From Agrypnia vestita (taxonomy: Eukaryota; Arthropoda; Insecta; Trichoptera; Phryganeidae): 64,000 nt of DNA. The stretch covers positions 115,641 to 179,640 of the forward strand of contig JADDOH010004046.1 of assembly GCA_016648135.1 (NCBI GenBank). The letters run 5' to 3'. Position 1 is the stretch's first letter. Every line of letters starts with the position of its first letter. A program made the position numbers and the translations under genes. The notes beneath the pieces were generated by a model. The model did no database searches. It was given only the letters and a program-made list of their open reading frames with translations, and was not told where the DNA came from. Shown here piece by piece: positions 55,025 to 64,000 of this stretch.

Positions 55025-56869
55025 AAAAATATTGTTAAATGGATTGTTTAATCCACGTTACACTATTTGCATTAATAATTATAGTGTTTCTCGAAGTATA
55101 AATTCAAGCACGTGAGAAAATGACTTCGTTATTAAAAGTGAGAGTTTGAAATACACGTTATATCAAATAGAGATCAAATGAAAGGAAACGCAGTTATTCT
55201 GTAGCATTATGATATATTATTGTATTGTATAATACATACAGAGGTACATCCGGATTGTAAAGCATAATACACTCTAGTAGCATACTTATATATGAGCGTA
55301 GGTATATAACATTATTGGAGACGTAGTTATTTAAGGCAAAACTTCCTGTTTTAATTTTCAATTCTTTCAAATATATATTTTTATTTTCATTTCGTTACCG
55401 ATAAATCGGCCTTTATTGGACAAAATACATTTAATTGCTTGACATATTCACACACAATAAATATAAATATAGGATAATATTTAGCAAGCCTCTAGGCCAT
55501 TACCTACCCCGCTAGGTAGGTATATTGAAACACCTTTTCTGAGGTAGGTAGCTTTATTTATCATTTTATCACCTTAGATCTACATCAAATATTTATTTTG
55601 AATGAAAGTACATACAGTAAAAATCGAGCACAATAATATATTAAAAATATATTAAAGTATCATGCGAATTGCGAAATGCAGGAAAAAATGGAAATTATTG
55701 CAAGCAACAGTTTTACGTTTCTTATCAAAACAGCGTCTTTCATATGGAACCACAAAAGAAGTGGCAAGCTGACATAAAAGTAAAAAATAAATAGGAATGC
55801 AAAAAAGTAAGAAATAACTAATTTGGTTAAAAGATCAATAAAGTCACAAAACAAGCAGGTCTAAAATTCTATAAAATACGATAGAATGAATAAAATAAAA
55901 TGATTCAAATAATCACAGTATAGAGTAACAATCTATAAATATGATAAAGTAAAATAAAATAAAATAAAATATCTATACATGATCACGGGGAAAACATTCC
56001 AGAATACAATTTCGCAACAGATAAGAGCAACAAGTCAATTAGTGGAATTATTAAAATAGGTGATTAGATTAACTATTTTTTTTTTTGTTTTTTTTTCAGT
56101 ATTTTAGTAATATTATTATACTATAATCTGTTGAAGCAGGTAGTTAAAATTAAATAATTATAATATTTGGGTTTTAATGTTTGCACTTTCGCCACGGCAG
56201 AATAAAATAACTATTAAATATATATAGGATAAATATTTATTTCTATTTTTATTTCATTTCACATTTTAAGTCTATGATATGAAACTATTTTACTGTTACA
56301 CGTTAGGCAAAAAGAAACAATTTAATAATTACATTCGTAATAAAATATTTTACTTTAAAAGATTTTAAAAGATACTGCTTTAAGTATTGCAATTGTTGTA
56401 GTATATTTATTTATGTAATCTCTTTAAAACAACTGCCTTTTAGTCTAGTCCAACAAATACTTACTTATAATAGTCGTATAACTCTTCTAAAGCTCTGCCA
56501 TCCTGGACGATGGTGGTCCAATTCTTTCAATTCGTTGCCTTCTGCTTTTATCCCTCCTTCTCTCCTAGCTTCTCCGAATCAGCCAGTACATTGACTGTGA
56601 GGTGGTCTGGGTCAGCGGTCTTTTCCCAGTTGGTTCAGTCTCGTGTACTATTTCGTCCCTTTAGAGATAAAACTCACCAAGTGACATTGGAGTATTGACA
56701 TTTTAGATAATGAAGGTTAAACATTCAAGGAGTCCCGCACAATTTTTTAAGATTCATTGGACACAAGCTTGTGATGAATCACCTGTTTCTATGGATTTTT
56801 TTTTTATTTTATTATTTTTATTTTGAACTCTAAGATGATTTAAATGCTACGCGGGAAAAAAATTGAGCT
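55025..56869. other. AT-rich spacer
   Basis: An AAAAT/AAATA microsatellite lies at 55943-55970. Frames at 55854-55660 and 56510-56698 lack recognisable domains. Confidence 0.45.
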
Positions 56870-57428
56870 AAACCCACCTGGCGGAGTATTGGCGCTACAA
56901 AAATTTGGGAATGATGAAACGCTAGTATTGGGACGGAGTTAGTAGCGATGGATCGGATATAGGTTACGAGCAGTTAATACTCAATTCTTATAAAACATAT
57001 TAATCTTGTGGTAAAGCCGCGTTTGGTACAAATGGTTGACGATCGGCGCGGTCCGAGCGGTCCACATGTGCTTCCCAAAAAAAAAATACTGAACACGGCT
57101 TTCGTAGATTTGGGGCGCGATTATTGCGTTTAGAGCCGTTAAAAAACCGATTAACGTCTACTCTAGGGTGACGATGATATTGACAGTTTCACGAGGTTTC
57201 AGAATTATGGCCTTTTTTGCTGTGGTTTTGAAACCGCTTAAATGTCATTAATCGTGATCTTAAGTGGATTGCCGCGCAAGAGAGATAGCAGAATATGAGC
57301 AAAGGCAAGGAAGGCAGGTCCTAATCGGGGGATCGCGAGAGGAAAACGCCCCATAAAATTTTTATAGGAATTGGCCGTGGAGCACGGATTAAACGTATAC
57401 GTTGTACCAGAGGGGTGACCTTAACTGA
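56870..57428. other. Compositionally distinct unassigned DNA
   Basis: GC-richer, with many CG-containing words (GGCGCGGTCCGAGCGG, GGGGCGCG) unlike the AT-rich DNA before it. It has no long frame and no recognisable element. It is continuous in character with the repeats that follow. Confidence 0.35.
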
Positions 57429-57742
57429 GCGGATAATGATTTATTTTCGTTTCGCGGGAATCGGATAACGTAGGCAGATAGGAAAGTTAACTATAATTCC
57501 ATTATATTTATCTGTAGACTAACGCTCTGTCGAGAAGCGAATAGTGATTCATTTTCGTTTCGCGGGAGTCGGATAACGTAGGCAGATAGGAAATTTAACT
57601 ATAATTCCATTATATTTATCTGTAGACTGACGCTCTATCGAGGAGCGAATAATGATTCATTTTCGTTTCGCGGGAGTCGAATAACGTAGGCGGGTAGAAA
57701 AGTTAACTATAATTCTATTATATTTATCTGTAGACTAACGCT
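57429..57742. repeat. Tandem repeat, 108-bp unit, three copies
   Basis: Units begin at 57429, 57537 and 57645, each with GATTCATTTTCGTTTCGCGG, GGATAACGTAGGCAGATAGG, TTAACTATAATTCCATTATA and TCTGTAGACTAACGCTCT. Divergence is a few percent. Confidence 0.9.
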
Positions 57743-58012
57743 CTTCAGGCTTTTACAACAGATAGGTAATTGTGCAATGACGGTATATACGGTTAGGAAA
57801 GAGATAACGATAACGTGTAAGCATATTAATGGCACGACAAGAAAATAATATACTCGAATATAGATACAATATATTAACTATGTAATCACTACAAACCTGC
57901 CCTACGTTAGCGTAGTTTCAACAGGACGGGTAACGTGTATACGATTGGCTATTCTAGCTCAGATTTCGCCGGGTTTGCTAGTAATAACCACAAAACATAA
58001 TTGGAACAAGTG

Positions 58013-58395
58013 TATTCAATTCAATTCAATTCAATTCAATTTATTTCATGATAATATGTACATGACAAACAAAATGTTTAAGGCATACATATTAGAAGTA
58101 TATATCAAAAATGAAAATATTTAATAAATTAAAAATAACATAAATCTGGTCAAAGGTGTAGGAGAATCCCGCTTCGGAAAACCCCCTCAGACACATGGAA
58201 TATATCAATACCCAAAGCGATTTTGTTCAGCATGGCTGTGGCTCTTCCAACAGGCATAACCATCGGCAGGTTGGTCCTGTATATTGGAATGTGAAACAAT
58301 CTATGCTGACGATGTCTAGTGTAATTATCAGGAGCATACAAACCAATGCTCTGCATAATTTGAGGATTATCAATCATACCGCGCAACAATCTAGA
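58013..58395 (-). pseudogene. Second copy of the TTGAA-tailed LINE, strongly 5'-truncated
   Basis: Minus-strand frame of 79 residues from 58389 to 58150 reproduces the C-terminus of the protein at 22932-23729 (MIDNP.IMQSIGLY.PDNYTR) with about three substitutions, followed by the same 3' UTR and a (TTGAA)n tail at 58042-58013. Homology begins abruptly near 58395, a typical 5' truncation. It sits inside the compositionally distinct region, so it arrived after that region formed. Confidence 0.85.
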
Positions 58396-60060
58396 TAAGA
58401 ATATTGTAAATAAAATAATATGAATTTGCGGCCCATATACACATGAAATAAAAGGATAAAGCGTATGGGGATCTTATAGATGGATGGATAAATGAAACAA
58501 ATATATATAGGAGTAAATGCAAGTAAAAAGCAAGCATATAAGTACCAAAAACATAGGAGAACATAGTGTGATAGAAATTCGAAGACGGGAGGAACAATAA
58601 TGTGAAGTGGAACGGATATAGCAAGAGCATGTAATAATGATAAACGTACAAATACAGACAACTACTTGAGACCGATTCGACAGATACTAGCAATCTTTCA
58701 ACACACCTCTAAGAACATGGTGAGCGGTATATAGTTATCAGCGGAGGCGTCCAGTGCCTTGGCAATGAATGAGCACTGAATTAATCCGACGCCTTGCCTG
58801 CGGCACTGGAGGTTTATTTACTTATTTGTTTTATTTGTTTTCATTTATTGGGTTTCTTACAGCCATATAATTAATCAATCTTTGAAGAAAAGACAATAAT
58901 TGATGCACAGAGTTTTGGGCCAATTACGCGAAAACACATACATACAATCGATAAAAGAATAATAAAAACATGTCCAATAGTGGGTTGTGTGAGTGTGTAT
59001 CTGTGTGTTTATTTATTTGTTTATTTATTTTGTTTTGGGAAAAAAAATTAAAAGCAAAACGATCTTAAAAATCTTCCACTGAATTTAAAAATTTAATTTA
59101 ACTTACATTAATAGTTTATTGTGTTATAGCGAATAGTACTCTTCCAGTATTATATTGTTCGAGAATATTCACTGTCTATGTAACATAGTTACTTTGTGGA
59201 TCAATCTTACTGCCAATAAAAATAATAATAAATGGTTACAAATTATGTTTAAATTCCGCAACGGAGGGAGCTAATACGTCCCTGTGCGCGGAGAGTCGCG
59301 GCCAAAAAACAGGATTCATTGGATGATTCACGAGAAAAGATCGCCCAAAATTAATTTAAAATTAGGTATAGTACCTTTGGATGATTGTTATATCTAGGTA
59401 TGCAGTGTGCACGTGGTGAATATATGGAAATTGATCCCATGATATAGCGGCCAAGAAACGTTAAATTTCCGATAAAGACGGGTGGAAATACGAGGGAACG
59501 GGGCATAATAATGGTAGATAATGAAGAAACATCAACTATGATTAGGGGAGTACCCGATAGATTGTAGTTACGGTTGATCAAACGACAATATGGACTGAAC
59601 TTAGAAATTAAATATTAAAAATTAATTATCGCGCTTGTGAAGCGAGTTCAATTCGTCCGAAGCCACTGAGTCCGTCCCAAATAGGCACAGGGATGGAGAT
59701 AGAGACGGCAACAGGAGGTGGGATCAACTGACATATCCGAGTGGAGATATGGTTTTTTTTTTGCCAAATTGAATCTTAGGAACAAAGATTTAGGTTTCAA
59801 GGAAAGTAGGATATTGAAAATCCTGGAAACACACGACTTAGGACCTTTGGCTGCTAGGGGGGGTTTAAAATGTCAAGACACAGCAGAAATCAGGCAGTTG
59901 GTGACGGTCTACGAGAGCGCAAAATCTGCGTCGGTTGTTTTTTTGAGTGATAATTACCGTGAGTGATAATTACCGTCGACTTAGAGTGTCTCAGTGGGTG
60001 AAAATTATAGTTTAACTTCAAGTGAAAGTGATATACGGGTAAATATACTCTTCGACATTG
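58396..60060. other. Unassigned, compositionally mixed DNA
   Basis: Purine-rich stretch 58396-58700, then CCAGTGCC/GGCACTGG inverted words at 58751-58811 that could close a 60-nt structure. 59230-59740 contains CG-containing words similar to the repeat zone. No gene is supported; the frame at 59718-59966 has no recognisable domain. Confidence 0.35.
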
Positions 60061-60084
60061 CTCACGTTAAAAGAAAAGGGGGGT

Positions 60085-60610
60085 ACGGGTTTGATTTTAT
60101 TTTATAAAGGGTAATTAATTTGGCATATTAGAACTTCGGAAATTACTGCGCTCTATTAAGTTGATTAGTCCGGCATATATAGAACTGATATTTGCAGATC
60201 TCCGGAAACTAGCTGTGCGTTATAAAGATACCTATTTTATGCTAAACACGCGGGAAATTGTTAATAAATCTTGTAAAAATACCTATCTTATGCTAAATAC
60301 GCGAGGTCCTGTTAAAAGGGTTTTAACTCAGAGTACGGGATTGATTTTATTTTATAAAGGTAATTAATCTGGCATGTCGGAACTTCGGAAATCACTATGT
60401 TCTATAAAGTTAATTATTTTTGTCGTCTTACTAGGTTCACAGAATAATATTCGCAGAATTTCAGGAAACGGTAGAGTTCAAATTTAGTTAAATTCTCGTT
60501 TTACTAAGTATAGTATCGGCGGATCTCTGGAAACTAGCTGTGCGTTATAAAGATACCTATTTTATGCTAGACACGCGGGAAATTGTTAAAAGATAAAAGG
60601 GTTGTTACTA
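60085..60610. repeat. Imperfect direct repeats
   Basis: TTGATTTTATTTTATAAAGG with GGTAATTAAT occurs near 60089 and 60337. AACTAGCTGTGCGTTATAAA with CACGCGGGAAATTGTTAA occurs near 60205 and 60528. The two sets overlap in a nested order. Confidence 0.75.
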
Positions 60611-60649
60611 ACAGATTCGATTTTAAATAAGTCATATAAAATTACCTAT

Positions 60650-62326
60650 TTTTGCTAAAATTTAATTAATTTAACTTGGTCACATTTTAAATTTTACATT
60701 TGTAAGGCATATAATATTTCGTTATATGAAATGTTTCGATTAGACCGGGTTTATTTTAGTTATCGAAAGAATATTTAGTTTATTTTAATAATTTTTTTTG
60801 TTTATGGTTAATAGTAAGAGTCCGTTAAAATTATAGCGAATAAATTCTGGGATTAAAAATACGTCTAGTGAAAAATATATAGCTGATCTCGCGGGGTATC
60901 AGGTTCAGCCCATAATAATCTAGATTTCCATTTCGTTTAAAATTATATAGAGTAATTTCGTGAGAGTCGGGACTTATTTACAATTTTACAGATGTATGAA
61001 ATTTCATTATTCTAAAAAATTATATAAAATAATCTCGTGGGGGTCGGGGTTTATTTACGGTTTTACAGAAGTACAAGTTTCACTATTTTATAAAGTATAT
61101 AAAATTGCTTCCGTTCGGCCCGGGTTATCTTATATTGTATAGGAAAACATAGGTCCCGCGTTATTAAAACATATAAAAACGTTCCATGTGGCCGGGATTA
61201 TTACGCGCGTTGGGGAAAGTCTATAAGGTAAAAATATGTTTAATTTGATTCTGGTTATTTTATATTTTATGAAAGATATTTGCCTCGCGGACTTAAACTA
61301 TGAAAAATGTTTCAATTAGTTCTGGTTATACTTTAGGAGTGATGTAAACTTCGCGGTTGTATAATTTGGGGTACTTCGTATTGTACGAAAACGTAAATCT
61401 CGCGTATAAAAACGCGTATAAAAAAAACGTATATCATGTATTCAAACATATAAAAACTTCTAGTACATTGTTTCGATAGACCGGGGTTGTATTATACTTA
61501 TAAAGATGTTATGGGGCCTCGTTATATTGAAAATATATATAAACCGCCTGGGGCCGGGTCTTCTTATTTATAAACTATATAAGATTTCGTTACATTTAGT
61601 TATATAAAATGCTATCATTCGGGAATTCGCGTTTCATTTTAAGCATATATAAATATAGGGTCCCGTTTTTGAGCAATGTTAGTGTTTCGTTTAGAATTCG
61701 CGCCTTCATTTAATAAATATGAAACATGTAGATTTCAATCAGAACTATTTTAAAATGATTCGTTTAGAAATTCGCGTCTTGTATTATAAATGTGAAAATT
61801 ATAGTATTCGTTTTGAGCTAAAACGTGTGAACATAGAAACACTACAGCTTTGACCGCTATTTTGTTTACTATGCCTAGGACATTCTTGCGGTTTATTAGG
61901 CCTGATGATAAAATTTAAACTCTTACTCTGTTTAAAATATACGTAGTGTCTCCGCCTAGATTGGCTTCACGATATACCTTATGAAATTTGTAAGTTCCGT
62001 TGTCCTAAAATTATATAAAATTACCTTCGTTTAGATCGGGTTATATCATATTCCTCGTGGAACGCGTAAACCTCGTTGTCCTGAAACTAAATAAGGATGT
62101 TTCATCTAGACCGGGTTCATTTTACATTTTAGGAAGAATATAAGTCCCGCGTCTTTCACTACATAAAATGGATTTGGTAAGATTGGGGTTGTTTATACTT
62201 GTAGAAATTACAGAATCCCGTTATTCCTAAACTATATTAAAATGATAAATAATATTAAAATGATTTAAACTATATTAAAATTTGCCGGAGGGTGGATATC
62301 AAATATTCGAGATGATAATGAAATTA
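60650..62326. repeat. Degenerate tandem array, about 75-bp period
   Basis: A GACCGGGTT-like word followed by TTATTTTA, then TATAAGTCCCGCGTT and TATATAAAATG-like words, recurs roughly every 73-76 bp: near 60966, 61041, 61117, 61191, 61553, 61620, 61694, 61767, 61958, 62033, 62109 and 62181. Units are heavily diverged, hence easy to miss. Some intervals are irregular. No stable reading frame. Confidence 0.6.
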
Positions 62327-62354
62327 TATTAAGAATAAAATAATTTTACTATCA

Positions 62355-62459
62355 ATGCACAAACTTGGCAATGAACTACCTACATATGTCGACATTTTAA
62401 ATCCATCTCTCTCAAAATTTAAAAAATCATTATATGATCATTTCTTTTCAAAATATTAA
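62355..62459 (+). pseudogene. LINE ORF2 C-terminus, 34 codons
   Basis: MHKLGNELPTYVDILNPSLS continues with KFKKSLYDHFFSKY and a stop. The N.LP.......SL..FK..L..... ending is typical of the C-terminus of non-LTR retrotransposon proteins. The rest of the protein was lost by 5' truncation, so the ATG is internal. Confidence 0.6.
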
Positions 62460-62529
62460 ATTTTATATAATGTCTTAAATTTTTTATATATATAGCTGGC
62501 TATTCAAATTTAATATTGCTATATTATCG

Positions 62530-63005
62530 GTGAGTAAAAATTTCTGAGATCACTACTTTACACTTTTCTGCACATATACCTTTTTACATATATGTCTCAC
62601 CTCATTATGTTTAAACTATGTATATATACTTTTTTACATTTATACCCTTTATTTTTCTTTCACATTTAATCGTTTGTTGTATTTTAATTATGTATAAACC
62701 TGCTACCTTACACTTTTTGCATATATACCTTTTTTACATATATGTCTAACCTCATTATGTTTAAACTATGTATATATATACCTTTTTACATTTATACCTT
62801 TTATTTTTCTTTTACATTTAATCGTTTGTTGTATTTTAATTATGTATAAACCTGCTACTTTACACCTTTTTGCATATATACTTTTTACATACATGTCTAA
62901 CCTCATTATTTTAAACTATGTATATATACTTTTTACATCTATACCCTTTATTTTTCTTTTACATTTAATCGTTTGTTGTATTTTAATTATGTATAAACCT
63001 GTTGT
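62530..63005. repeat. Tandem repeat in LINE 3' UTR, about 151-bp unit, three copies
   Basis: ACATATATGTCTAACCTCAT, TTAAACTATGTATATA and TTTAATCGTTTGTTGTATTT recur with starts near 62578, 62728 and 62879. Confidence 0.85.
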
Positions 63006-63030
63006 AAAAGGCTATTAAGCCGTGTAATTA

Positions 63031-63032
<2 letters not shown>

Positions 63033-63112
<80 letters not shown>
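63033..63112. repeat. TAA microsatellite
   Basis: About 26 ATA/TAA trinucleotides with one interruption (AGT). It is the 3' tail of the LINE insertion. Confidence 0.95.
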
Positions 63113-63269
63113 TTAAGAATAAAACTAAATCGGAGGACCCTAAAAGTAATATGTATTGACCTTATAAGATGTAGACTAGTGGGGTTTTATTATAGAAGCA
63201 ATCAATTCTTTAACAACAACAAGTGGACAAGTGGTTGCTTCATGGGTTTGTTAAAACTTATAAATGGAT

Positions 63270-63640
63270 GGAATCCTAGATTCAAAGCTTAATCCCGGCA
63301 TTTCGGATAAATATAAGAATATGTAACATCGGAAAATAACGGGTAACGGGTTTTATGAAAAAATATCGGTGCGTATAATCATTAGAGTATGATCATTAGA
63401 ATTGGAGTCTAGTCTCGATGACCCGGGAAGTACGGATACGTAAGACGGAAATAAGGACTATGTTGCAGTATTATTAAGATATATAAATACTTACAATTGT
63501 CGAGCTAGAGTCTAATTCCGGTATCTCGAGGAATATAAATTCAAGGAAAAGAAAATAATGTCTAGTTTCGGTTTGATTAAGGTATATAAACCGTATAGTT
63601 GCCGAGGCTGGATACTAAGCCCCAGCTACGGAAACTTAAA
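63270..63640. repeat. Degenerate repeats, about 104-bp spacing
   Basis: A GAG(T)CTAGTC..GGTATCTCGGGAA-like block recurs near 63280, 63398, 63502 and 63605. Divergence is high and spacing varies between 103 and 118 bp, so this is a tentative reading. Confidence 0.4.
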
Positions 63641-63699
63641 AACGCGTGATGGCAGGATCAAAGGTTAGGTCGCGAACTATAGTTAATTAGGGGCCTGTG

Positions 63700-64000
63700 A
63701 ATCGTGTGCGCGTGCGAGGCAAGTGTTCGCAATCCTTAGGTATAAAGTGAGGTACTTAAAGTGAAACTACGAAGCACTGGAATGGATATAATCGGCGGCA
63801 GATGGGTAAGTCATGTCATCCTCTTTCCGTGTTGAGATTATAACGATATATAAAGGTGGCGCACGATTAAGAAGAATGGTCTCGGGTTCGATACCCCAGA
63901 CAGAGACGGAAGAAGCGCAGACAGTGAAAGCTAACCCCTGTACCGTAAACTTTAAATATACTTTTATCCACAGGTGTTTGTTTGCATGTTGGATCCGTAC
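63700..64000 (+). other. Candidate intron-exon boundary at window edge
   Basis: A strong 5' splice site GTAAGTCATG begins at 63806 after CAGATGG, and a strong 3' splice site CTTTTATCCACAG ends at 63973, giving a 168-bp intron on the plus strand. GGTTCGATACC at 63886-63896 looks like a polymerase III B box, so a SINE head could lie inside the intron. The flanking exons have no readable family, and any gene continues beyond the window. Confidence 0.25.

Larger units (their letters stand above)
62341..63109 (+). mobile_element. LINE insertion with TAA tail and 15-bp target duplication
   Basis: ATATTAAGAATAAAA occurs immediately before (62326-62340) and immediately after (63110-63124) the element, a perfect 15-bp duplication. 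Inside are a C-terminal coding scrap, a long 3' UTR with three internal repeats, and a TAA microsatellite tail. This is a textbook 5'-truncated target-primed insertion. It interrupts the degenerate repeat region. Confidence 0.8.

Noticed and set aside
58374..58693. Hydrophobic minus-strand frames of 95-100 codons as membrane proteins
   Set aside because: They mirror a purine-rich plus strand, which yields Phe/Leu/Tyr/Ile runs when read in reverse. Two overlapping frames look equally hydrophobic.
1..64000. CRISPR arrays, prokaryotic operons or integrated viral genomes
   Set aside because: No spacer-repeat arrays, no compact operons and no recognisable viral structural or replication genes were seen. 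All reverse-transcriptase traces read as non-LTR or Penelope-like elements.

Overview
This is a gene-poor, AT-rich, repeat-dense stretch of an insect nuclear genome, most likely a moth or butterfly. The evidence is the mixture of elements: tRNA-derived SINEs with A and B boxes, Helitron-type tips of the CTAG plus GC-rich hairpin kind common in Lepidoptera, several clades of 5'-truncated non-LTR retrotransposons, Penelope-like elements (PLEs) and long palindromic MITEs. No complete host gene can be supported. No prokaryotic features, CRISPR arrays, rRNA genes or convincing functional tRNA genes were seen.

Layout. 0-5 kb: MITE and SINE fragments around two GC-rich islands. The island at 2.56-2.81 kb has E2F, NF-Y, E-box and TATA-like motifs and is followed by a four-codon ATG exon with a GTGAGT donor. 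5-20 kb: SINEs, an interrupted MITE, a palindromic PLE pair, Helitron pieces and LINE 3' ends. 20-30 kb: LINE remnants, including the longest reading frame of the window (reverse transcriptase C-terminal part, 22.9-23.7 kb), a 101-bp tandem repeat, a solo PLE terminal repeat, and a LINE nested in a MITE. 30.8-32.0 kb: a GC-rich minisatellite of eleven 97-bp units. 34.7-36.4 kb: a PLE remnant with C-terminal coding sequence and a hammerhead-like motif, then a nearly perfect 217-bp inverted repeat enclosing a second hairpin. 37.5-38.7 kb: a candidate secreted or Ig-like exon on the minus strand, next to a Helitron-type element packed with heat-shock-element pentamers. 39-56 kb: more MITE, SINE, PLE and LINE relics. 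56.9-64 kb: compositionally distinct DNA with a 108-bp tandem repeat, a degenerate array of about 75 bp period, and LINE insertions, one with a clear 15-bp target-site duplication.

Two themes tie the window together. First, hammerhead-ribozyme cores (CUGANGA, stem II, GAAAC) recur in PLE-like terminal repeats in different states of decay; one lies just downstream of recognisable PLE coding sequence. In one copy the inverted 5' tip stops within about one base of the predicted cleavage site. Second, a Helitron-like element carries about twenty heat-shock pentamers in correct 5-bp alternation and ends about 40 bp upstream of a candidate minus-strand start codon. Family assignments come from reading motifs by eye. 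No alignment, folding or database search was run.
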